Positions 56,114 through 64,000 of a stretch of DNA of 64,000 nt are shown in pieces. The stretch's first letter is position 1. Every line of letters begins with the position of its first letter. Below the pieces are notes generated by a model. It had not been told where the DNA came from and did not search any database. It saw nothing but the letters and a program-made list of their open reading frames with translations. The translations under genes were made by a program, and so were the position numbers. This stretch comes from Melieria omissa (Eukaryota > Arthropoda > Insecta > Diptera > Ulidiidae), in the NCBI GenBank assembly GCA_963971225.1, contig OZ020270.1, positions 73,982,432-74,046,431 on the forward strand, written 5' to 3'.

Positions 56114-56751
56114 GTTAAAACCGCTCTTCTTATTACCTCCAGGTGGGCTACTCTCGCAATTACCTCATCCTTCCCGTCATATCTGGGTGCATTCAGGGGG
56201 TTCAGTATTCTGACTGGTATTCTACCATTCTTAGGTTCCACTAATGTACGTCCGATGATGATGTTGTCGTGTCCTTGTTTTGGTGCTTCTACAACCCACA
56301 GCCGACTCGTCCCATCGTCCTCGTCCAGCTTTGCCCACACAATCGCCTCGGAATTCGCTGGTATCCTCCTGTGTTGACACGATACAACCTTCCTTACCGG
56401 CTTGCTTTGCTGATAGCCGGTGTGCAGCGGGAATTCAACGTTGGCATATCTCAGCACATTTTCCTTCAGGTCCAGCGTAAAAGCGTGCCTTATCATGAAA
56501 TCCACACCGATAATCACGTCGCCCATTATATCCGCGACGATGAACTCATGTTCCAGGCTGCTGGTGCCGATAGCAATTGTTTTTGTTACTTTTCCTCTTA
56601 CCGGCGCACGCTCGCCAGTCGCAGTCCTCAGCTGTATGCCATGCAGCGGTTCCCAGTTCTTCAGCAGCTTCCTTTTTATGATCGAATATGACGCTCCAGT
56701 ATTCAGTGTCAACACGAAAAACTTTCCATCTATCCTTCCTTGAATCGTCAA
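56071..56751 (-). pseudogene. pol: Gypsy protease with a mutated active site
   Basis: 226 codons with FFVLTLNTGASYSIIKRKLL (active site at about 56703) and a later GDVIIGVDFMIRHAF. The catalytic triad that should be DTG reads NTG: codon AAT at 56703-56701 on the minus strand. A single G-to-A change explains it. The downstream region links to RT (IIIGRTLVEPKNGRIPVRIL). Confidence 0.85.
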
Positions 56752-57225
56752 GCTGCTGGGCTGTCGTTTCAGCTGTGAGACAAGGACCGTGGGGCGGCAG
56801 ATTGTGGGGATCAGCTCAGGCCCCTTTGGGCTGACCCGTTTTTGTTTAACGACTCGCCGTCCTCAGTCCTGCGCTTGTTGGCTGGGCCTCGATTGTCAGT
56901 ATTCCTCGCTACAGGCGATTGCGATCGAGAACGGGAACGCCTCTTTCGTTGGCGGCAGTTTCGTGATATGTGGCTCTGCTTGTCACATACCCAGCAAACA
57001 ACTTTAGAGGATACCACCCGTGGCCTGTCCGGTATCTCAGAGCTTATGGCCTGAATCGGAATGTCCTTGTCCGCCTGAATCTGGCGTATCCTTGCAGGTG
57101 CATACCGAGTGCTCCCAATCCATGCCGCTTCATATGTCATCGCGCTGGTCACCGTCTCCTTAAATGTCGGCTTGCCCATCATCAACGCACTGCGACGTGT
57201 TTCTGGATCATGAAGACCTTCAACC
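56752..57225 (-). pseudogene. gag: Gypsy gag C-terminal part with CCHC knuckle
   Basis: Reads VEGLHDPETRRSALMMGKPT, AMTYEAAWIGSTRYAPARIR and then CWVCDKQSHISRNC (about 56995; C-x2-C-x4-H-x4-C), an arginine/serine-rich stretch and a stop near 56811. It is open continuously with the LINE-derived codons upstream, giving a chimeric frame of 216 codons from 57461. Confidence 0.8.
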
Positions 57226-57530
57226 TCAACTTCGAAGTGTTTTTCGTAGTTATATGTTCTTGTTCTTGTATTCATCGGATACAAAATATAAGGGTTACTA
57301 GTGGAAAGCACATCTAAGTCTCTATGCTTAAGGATGTGATCCTCCCCTTTGCTGGTTCTGGCCAATCCAAGGATTGTACGCTTGGCCGTCATCTCAATTG
57401 CTACGTGCAATGGCGATATGTTAAGTATCACCTGCAGTGCCGCAGTGGGACAGGTTCTCATAGCTCCTGTAATGCAAGTGCACGCAAGTCGCTAGACCTT
57501 GTGTAGTTGTACCGCGTGACCACTTATGCC
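57226..57530 (-). pseudogene. LINE RNase H-region remnant fused to gypsy gag
   Basis: The minus strand reads RLACTCITGAMRTCPTAALQ, NISPLHVAIEMTAKRTILGL and ARTSKGEDHILKHRDLDVL. This is the thumb-to-RNase H linker of Jockey/R1/I-type LINE proteins. It stops being LINE-like at about 57225, where gypsy Gag begins in the same frame. The upstream edge near 57530 is unclear. Confidence 0.75.
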
Positions 57531-58080
57531 AACACTATAGCGCACAAGCCAATCAGCAAGACCGACGTGCATCGAACAATGCGCGCGCCACTTTGTTTAC
57601 ATTGCAGGTGTCAAGTGTCGCATGCACAAGAACGCCGGCGTCACTCAAGTGGCGCTTGCACTGTTCGCGCATGCAATTCGACCCGACCTACCGCAGGTCA
57701 ACGCAGAGCGCTGGCCCACTTTGGGAAAGTGCCGCGTCGTCGGATCTGACCCGCACTGCGATTGGTGCGATCCGAGTGTATTGGAAAATCGGGCGGAGCA
57801 TTGAAAATGCTCGGTAGTATAACAGTTATATTTTTTAGTATATAAGACCTTGTTTTTCGAAAATAAAATCAGCTTTTGACTTGAGAGACAACTCGTGTGT
57901 TTCGCTTTCAACCGCTCACTGAGGCGGTATACCACTATAGACACTAAGACCACACTAATAGACCACCTACACACACACACTCACATTACAAGAGACTTTT
58001 TCCACCACATCGCGATCCTGCAGATCACGATCCTGCCACACCGACTTAGACTTCTGACTATTCTACACATCCGACCCCGC
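57531..58080 (+). promoter_or_regulatory. LTR-like promoter segment
   Basis: Contains GTATATAAGACC (TATA box at about 57838) followed 16 bp later by AATAAA (57862-57867), the compact order seen in LTR R regions. A GC-rich upstream part holds a GGGCGGAGC motif (about 57791). Limits and partner LTR were not found. Downstream sequence to 58390 has short frames (102 codons twice) without recognised domains. Confidence 0.4.
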
Positions 58081-58587
58081 AATGATGATAATGCAGTCAC
58101 CGATGACAATGGCACCGGCCACCCTCTTACGGAAAACCACGATGGCCCGTTTCAAACACTTTGCTCACGAATTGACAGCTTACCACAAAAGTGGTGTTCC
58201 TGATGAAACCCCATCGAAACCGCCTAGTTGCAAAGGTTCGTCACCACAGGAAATCCACTTAGCTGCCGCCAGATCCAAGAAAATTGCACCTAAATCATCA
58301 ACAACAGTTTCCTATACATTTACAATTATTTTCATAATTTTACAATACATATTCACCACATATTTTCATAATTTTACAATACAAAAATAAAAACAAAAAA
58401 AATAAATAAATACAAAATATGTACACTAGAATAAGTAATAACATTATTATAACAACACTCATAACATCGAACCCAACAAACACACCCAAAAAAACATTTG
58501 CTACTTGTTATTCATTACATTATACATTAAGAACAAAAAAAAAAAACACCACCTAGCACTAAGTGGACTCAACTCAGGAGCATTCCT
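58081..58587. other. A-rich spacer, nothing recognised
   Basis: A 102-codon frame at 58082-58390 has no known domain. From 58310 the sequence is mostly A/T with repeated TTTTCATAATTTTACAATAC. It may be the leader of the gypsy fragment that follows. Confidence 0.35.
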
Positions 58588-58859
58588 CTATGTTGACGAC
58601 ATATTGAACAACCAAATACTACTTGTTCATTAAAACACCACAACGAAAATTTGATTGAAGTTTTTGACCGCCTACAACAGTACAACTTGAAATTAAATGC
58701 AAGCAAATGCCAATTTCTAAAACCGGAAGTAATTTACTTAGGCCACTATGTCACAGACAAAGGCATCAGAACAGATCCAACAAAATGCGAAGCAGTACTA
58801 AAATATCCAACACCAACGAATGCTGATGAAGTCCGTCGATTTGTAGCATTTTGCAACTA
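58588..58859 (+). pseudogene. pol: Gypsy reverse transcriptase scrap
   Basis: Begins at the catalytic box FLYVDDIL (about 58588), has a stop and frame change near 58632, then VFDRLQQYNLKLNASKCQFL, EVIYLGHYVTDKGIRTDPTK and RRFVAFCNY. A mariner-like element interrupts it at 58860; a few codons (YTR) appear after the insertion at 59404, then similarity ends. Both sides are truncated. Confidence 0.75.
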
Positions 58860-59401
58860 CAGGGTAGGCCATTTAAAGTGGAAGCATCTGGTAACCCTAT
58901 AACATAGCGCGTTGGAAGCGTCATTCCAAGACAATTTATACCATGGAACAGTACACTCCAAAAGAACGTGCTGAAGTTGTTCAGCTTTACATTCAAAATA
59001 ACTTCTCGATTGTGAAAACCAAACGGCGATTATGAGTGGCCACCGAGATCACCCGATTTGACGCCGCCAGACTTTTTTTTATGGGGCTACTTGAAGTCCA
59101 AGGTACACCAACACCAACAAGCCAAGGACACTAGCTCAACTCAGAGCCAACATACGCCGCGAAATAAGAGCCATATCGGCCGATACACTGGCAAAAGTGA
59201 TGGAAAATGCCGAAAAAAGGGCACATTTTGCGGCCAAAGCTAATGGTGGCCATTTACGCGATATCATTTTCAAAAACTAACTAGAAAATTTCTCCTTGGA
59301 CCAAAATAAATGAATATCGAGATGAAAACAAAAAAAAAACATTTTTTTCCTCTTTTTTTTCAAAAACAAGAATGGCCTTCCACTTTAAATGGCCTACCCT
59401 G
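58860..59401 (+). mobile_element. Mariner-like (IS630-Tc1-mariner) deletion derivative
   Basis: Inverted ends CAGGGTAGGCCATTTAAAGT and, reversed, the same 20 bp; the match extends to about 25 bp. TA flanks at 58858-58859 and 59402-59403. It retains the first codons of a transposase (MEQYTPKERAEVVQLYIQNN at about 58942) and its end (SPDLTPPDFFLWGYLKSKV, about 59048, then LRDIIFKN and a stop near 59279). The middle is deleted. Confidence 0.88.
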
Positions 59402-59403
59402 TA

Positions 59404-59828
59404 CTACACACGGTAGGCAGGAAGCATCGATAGATTGCACAAAAATGTCGACGAAAACTGTAATCGAGGTTGTATTTGTTGATGGTTATAGGTGCAAAAT
59501 CCGTTCGAATTGAAATCCGACCTGCTCTTCCCAAAAGTTATTCATATTTTTATATTTCAAATCGGGACAATTTGTAACATAGGACAACAAAAAACACTTT
59601 TTTTTCTGTTGCATGGAGTTTTTCTACTGTTGCTTGGAGTTTTTCGCTGATTTCGAATCTACCCTCAGATTTTTTCTAGCAGCTCTAGTTAGTGAGATAT
59701 AGGTACCGTGTCATTTTTCCATATTTTTGATCGAAATTTCTAAACCAAAAAATTGATTGACATGATTTTCACATTATCGCATTAACAACACCACACGGCT
59801 TCTTTTCCGATGCAACTTATTTTTATAG
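59404..59828. other. Spacer, nothing recognised
   Basis: AT-rich; contains two near-copies of CTGTTGC(A/T)TGGAGTTTTTC (about 59608 and 59629). No gene or element boundary seen. Confidence 0.4.
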
Positions 59829-61176
59829 GGGAGAGTGGGGAGTTTTGAAGCACGCTTTTTTTGGGGGTTAAAACTACCACAAAAATAATTTTTTTTCACG
59901 TTCTCTCAAACAGAATCTCTAGAGCGTCTTAAAATACACTTCCTAGTTGGTGGATATGCATAAAATCAAAAATAATCGACAATTTTTGTCTGTTGGCCCA
60001 AAAAACTGGTTTTCGCAGTATTCAAAAATCGTGGGGAGTTGTGAAGTACGACTAAAAATCGCAGAAAACTAGATTTTTTGGTGAGAAATCTTTATTGGGA
60101 TCGGAGAAAATGACAAATAATTAGGTTTCTTATGAATTAGAGTTGAGAAAATGGAAGTTTTTTGGCCAACTCTTTTTTTCCCCTTCTCTGCGATGACTTT
60201 TACTGTTTTGGTTGCTACTGTGGGGCATCCCGTCTCATCCATGTTCCAGATGCGATCTGGATCGTAGCTTATCCCACTTTGGAACATGGCAACATGAAGA
60301 TTTGCAAAAAATGCATTGACATTTTCGGCGCAGAAGGCCTTAGCACGATTGGCACTGGTCTGCTCCGGCGTTCGGAGAGAAAGATTCGGATGGATAATGC
60401 ATATTCGGATATGCATAAATGCATAATATCAGTCCTTCGATGCTTGGCCATGAACATCCCATTCTAGAGGATATCGAACGCCCAACTTTTTTGCGAACTC
60501 GTAGGCCATTGTTACCAACTCATGGATAGTCAATCCATAATATATGGCGGTGGAATGACGGAGGTATTCCATCAGCTCTTTCTCTTGTTCAACGCTGAAA
60601 ACCTGCCCCCAAAAAAAACATGAACATAAAATTGAGAACAAAGGAATGGAGACAAAATAACAAACCGTTCTTCCACGAGTCACGCTCGATTTTTTGGTTA
60701 CAAAATTGGCTAATTGTTCATTCGTGACGTTTGTGGGATCTATGTTTTTACTTTTCAGCTCGAAAATGTAGCGATGCAGTTTGGTATCATTGATGTTGTA
60801 CGCTTTGGCAACAGAGTGTTCCGATTTCTTGTCAATCATCATCTTTGATGGTAGCCACCATGGCATCAACATCAATCGCTGGCTTCTTTTTCGCACTATA
60901 CTTATAACGGGGCATATTGACTGAAAAAATACAAAAAAACGTTCGAAAACGCGATGCAAAAAACAATACGAGAAATGAAGATACGCAAAAATTTTGCGAA
61001 AAACAATACGAGAAATATAAATAACACAATTCGTTGAAAAAAATCCTTGGAATTGTACTAAACATTCGAATTTTTTACAAATAATGCGCATACGCATGTA
61101 AAATAGATTTCAGGTTGACATCTGTAATATTTGACGTGCTTCACATCTCCCCACTAGATGTGCTTCTATTCTCCCC
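59829..61176 (-). mobile_element. Pogo-like transposon with partial transposase
   Basis: The left end GGGGAGAGTGGGGAGTTTTG and the reversed right end (GGGGAGAATAG, then after about 14 bp GTGGGGAGATGTGAAGCACG) are inverted counterparts. TA precedes the left end; the right flank is AT, so the target duplication is not exact. The minus-strand gene is described in the next entry. Confidence 0.7.
60069..60915 (-). pseudogene. Pogo/CENP-B-like transposase, partial
   Basis: It starts at the ATG near 60915 (MPRYKYSAKKKPAIDVDAMV). A frameshift near 60840 leads to KSEHSVAKAYNINDTKLHRY, a pipsqueak/CENP-B type helix-turn-helix. An intron with ...GGGGGCAG acceptor separates this from FSVEQEKELMEYLRHSTAIY and YGLTIHELVTMAYEFAKKLG. 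After another frame change, NLSLRTPEQTSANRAKAF and IWNMDETGCPTVAT (first catalytic Asp, about 60235) follow. The rest of the DDE domain is missing. Confidence 0.75.
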
Positions 61177-61185
61177 ATTCGCTAC

Positions 61186-61324
61186 TGTCAGGTGTGTCAA
61201 ACTCGACTACAAAAAGTTGCACGTTTATTTGAAAGTTAAACAGTTTTACATGAAAGTAGTATTTTCGGACTCGAACAAGCAGCGGTGCGCTGCACGTCCG
61301 CACTCGACGGCGGTTCGGCTAGCA
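61186..61324 (-). repeat. Possible short LTR of the right-hand gypsy element
   Basis: Minus-strand: a purine tract GAAGGAGGGGAG lies just before TGCTAGCCGAACCGCC at 61324, and a TG...CA unit of 139 bp ending CACCTGACA at 61186 contains AATAAA (near 61228). The pol stop codon falls within its first bases. The second LTR is outside the window, so the right limit is a guess. Confidence 0.4.
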
Positions 61325-64000
61325 CTCCCCTCCTTCGTCACTTGACAGCTCGGCCGTTCCTGACCCTTCGTCGCTCTGCGACGACTCGTTGTCGCTTCTG
61401 TCGTCCTCTTCAGGTCCAGTTGTGCACCATGGCTTCATATGGTCACTAGCCCATACGCCGGAATATCTACGTTGTGTTCTTGGAGCATCCGGCAGGTCTT
61501 CAACCAAATAACGGTCATGACCCAACACCTTTGTGATGACGTACGGTCCCTTAAAATGCGGATCCAGTTTGTGGGATGTTCCAGTGGGAGCGGGGACATA
61601 GTCGATCACCACTAGATCGCCTTCGTGGTACTGGTGAGGCGGTCGATGCTTGGCATCAAATCGCTTTTTCCACCGTAGTCGCTCTGTGCACATGTTTTCG
61701 TGAGCAGCATAAGTTCGGAATGACCCTGACGCCGTCTCTGTTGGCTCATCTTGGACTGCTTGGATGAATCGGTTAGTTGTGACATCTCGTGCATCATAAT
61801 TGAAGAGCAGCTGATTCGGGCTGAATTTCGTCGTCGCGTTGCTTTGGGAATTCAGATTCCACTGTAGAACAGGTAAAGCGACGTCCCACTCCTTGTCGTT
61901 CTGGGTGGAACATTTGAGGGAAGCCAGCAAAGTCTTGTTCACCCGTTCGGCTTGACCGTTCGCCCGTGGTGTTCGAACGGCCACTCTGATAAGTCGGATA
62001 CTATGCTTCGCCGCAAACCCTTTAAACTCTTTCGAGGTAAAGGCGGTACCCCGGTCTGTCGTAATTTGTAGTGGCTGGCCATAGACCGACATAACCTCTC
62101 GCAACGCGCTGATGACGGGCGCTGACTTCGTATTGCGCACCGCTTTCAGGACACAATATTTGCTGAAAGAGCACACAATCACCAAAATGTGGAGGTTGCC
62201 CCTTTTGCTTCTTGGAAAGGGCCCAAGGTGGTCCATATATAGGCTTCGGAAGGGAATTGGCAACACTTCGGCAATGTGTAGCTGACCCTCTGGCCTTCCC
62301 CCTTTAATCTTGTTGAGACAGCATTCTGGACAGGCATCGATATAGGATTTCATGTAGCGCCGCATCCGAGGAAACCAAAAATCTTTTGACATTCTTTGAA
62401 GCGTTTTCTCCAACCCGAAGTGCCCGGCATCGTCGTGGCATGACTTTGCTATACGCCACCTTATGCCCCGCGGCACCACGAGTTGGTTTCGATCATTTCC
62501 CTTTCGATACAGGCGGCCCGCCTGCACCACATAATCTTCCCGCAACTGCGTTGCGTTAGGAGCGGCTTGCCCCTTCACAACATCTATGATGTGCTTCACC
62601 TTCTCGTCTTGCCGCTGTATTGACGCCACCCAATCTTCGCTGCGTTCATAGACCTGCATGACGCTTTCTGCAACTGTTGCTGTTTCACTCGCTGGCAGCA
62701 CCGGAGCTCGGCTCATGCTGTCGACGTGTGCCATCTTGGTACCTGCACGATGTACACCCTCGAAGTCGTACTCTTGAAGTCGCAACCACCAGCGGGCTAT
62801 GCGTGGCGGAAGAGGGGTGACTGCTTTCATGGTTGCCACCGCGTTGCAATCGGTGATGACTGTGAAGTGTTTGCCCAGTAGATAAGTCCGAAACCTCTGT
62901 AGCGTCTCCACTATCGCTAGCACCTCCAGTTCATGGCTGGCGTATCGTTGTTCGGCCTCGCTGGTTTGTCGACTATAATAAAAGACAGGTTTAGCTTCCT
63001 TACCATCGAGCTGCAGCAAAACTCCTGATAGCCCCATTGAGCTGGCATCCGTATGGACTTCGTGTGTCGCCTCCGGATCAAACAACGCAAGAATGGGCTG
63101 GGAGGTGATAGCTCCTTTCAACTGCTGGAACGCTTCTTCTTGTTGTTCTTGCCAAACAAACTCTGCATCCTTTCTCAACAGCGCCGTCAAAGGTTGCGCT
63201 ATGTTGCTGTAGTTCCTCACAAATTTGCGGAAGAAGCCTGTCACTCCCAGGAACTGGCGAACTGCAGTTGTTGTTGTTGGTTTTGCAAAGTTGGTAATAC
63301 ACTTTGTTTTTTCTTGACCCGGCCGAATACCCTCTTGATCGATAATGTGCCCCAAAAAGTTGACTGACATTTTTAGGAACACACATTTCGATGGACGTAA
63401 CGTTAAGTTTACTCCTCTCAGCGCTTCTAAGAATTCGCGCAGCACTCCGCGACCTTCAGCAATTGTCGGTGTGGCGATGATTACTTCGTCCACATAATTG
63501 ATGATCCGATGTCTGTTATACAGCTTTTTGATGACGTTGACAATCATTTCTTGGAAGACCATTGGAGCTTTGACGAGTCCAAATGGCATCACGTTGTGCT
63601 CGAAAACTCCCTCATGTGTCAAAAATGCGGTATACTTCTTCGATTCTTCTTCTAGCGGAATTTGGTAATATCCCGACGTCATGTCGAGGGTTGTGAACAC
63701 CTTATTTCCGGCCAATCGTGATAATTGCTCTTCCACAATTGGCATTATATTCTGCTTCTTCACGGTGACTGCGTTGAGCGCGCGATAATCCACGCACATT
63801 CTGTGCTCTCCGTTTGCCTTCTGCACCAACAGTACTGATGCGGCGTGAGGCGACTCGCTTGGTCGTATGATATTGTTGTCTTGCAACTTCTGAAGAATTT
63901 CTGCTAGTCTGGCGCGATGTGCTATTGGTACTTGATACCTCTTACCAATGATTGGTTTGTCCGTGTTGACCTCGATCTTCATTTGAGTGCTCTGACACAC
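61319..64000 (-). pseudogene. pol: Gypsy pol: RT, RNase H, integrase (runs off the window)
   Basis: An 893-codon open frame without interruption, continuing past the window edge. RT: VLLVQKANGEHRMCVDYRAL, FTTLDMTSGYYQIPLEEESK, VMPFGLVKAPMVFQEM and INYVDEVIIATPT at about 63495-63460. RNase H: VHTDASSMGLSGVLLQ, with a following ASHELEVLAIVETL. Integrase: H-x-G-HFG zinc start, CPECCLNKIKG, YMDHLGPFPRSKRG, ITTDRGTAFTSKEF and ANGQAERVNKTLLASL. A GPY/F module (HFKGPYVITKVLG) and an acidic tail follow. YxDD reads YVDE (second Asp to Glu), so despite the open frame the RT is probably impaired. No env follows. Confidence 0.88.

Larger units (their letters stand above)
55070..57225 (-). mobile_element. 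Gypsy retrotransposon fragment (gag knuckle to RNase H)
   Basis: Minus-strand remnant with a Gag zinc knuckle, protease and RT, cut off within RNase H at about 55080 and joined to a LINE scrap at about 57225. No LTR is present. Overall resemblance is to mdg/mag-type gypsy elements without env, but the assignment within gypsy is uncertain. Confidence 0.8.

Overview
The window reads as a transposon graveyard from a higher insect, most likely a fly (Diptera). The evidence is the AT-rich spacer DNA, BEL/Pao and errantivirus-type gypsy elements that both carry env genes, gypsy LTRs beginning AG and ending AATT inserted at TATA, and P/THAP9, Transib, hAT, pogo and PIF/Harbinger transposons. The species cannot be fixed from the sequence. 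I find no complete host gene; the only possible host exon is about 126 bp near 36.4 kb. There are no rRNA genes, functional tRNA genes, CRISPR arrays or bacterial-style operons.

Layout. 131-18604 is one BEL/Pao endogenous retrovirus (gag, protease, RT, RNase H, integrase, env, 470-bp LTRs). It is split by a gypsy-type endogenous retrovirus (1701-11541, TATA target duplication, also with env), which is itself split by two 5'-truncated LINEs (4259-6092 and 7918-9645). The BEL element also holds a 218-bp RTE-like LINE tail with a 13-bp target duplication and a 198-bp hAT MITE with an 8-bp target duplication. 18.6-35 kb contains a nearly identical 7.61-kb head-to-tail duplication (19390-27000 and 27001-34611). 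Each unit carries a tRNA-derived SINE, a 1340-bp Transib-like element and most of a 3630-bp hAT-like transposon that has a second SINE inside its transposase gene. A third hAT-like copy lies inverted at 42934-46563, inside a P/THAP9-like transposase relic.

35-49.9 kb is a mosaic: a TTAA MITE, two pogo/Tigger-type elements, a solo LTR, a Helitron, a palindromic MITE, two inverted copies of an unnamed repeat family, and a 71-bp minisatellite with very few stops in any frame. 49924-52694 is an apparently complete PIF/Harbinger transposon with both of its genes. It sits in the leader of a second BEL-like element whose Gag start resumes at 52834. 55-64 kb holds two reverse-strand gypsy elements, a LINE RNase H scrap, a gypsy RT scrap split by a mariner-like element, and a pogo-like transposon.

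How the parts relate. Almost every gene here is a broken element gene. Insertion order can be read from target duplications and empty sites: BEL, then gypsy, then LINEs; the P-like element, then hAT; the older 1.2-kb repeat, then SINE and Transib, then the 7.6-kb duplication. The points most worth a second look are the SINE-bearing hAT family that still spread, the duplication with its breakpoint inside hAT, the two nested env-bearing retroviruses, the RSS-like Transib ends, and conservative active-site substitutions in otherwise readable gypsy polyproteins.
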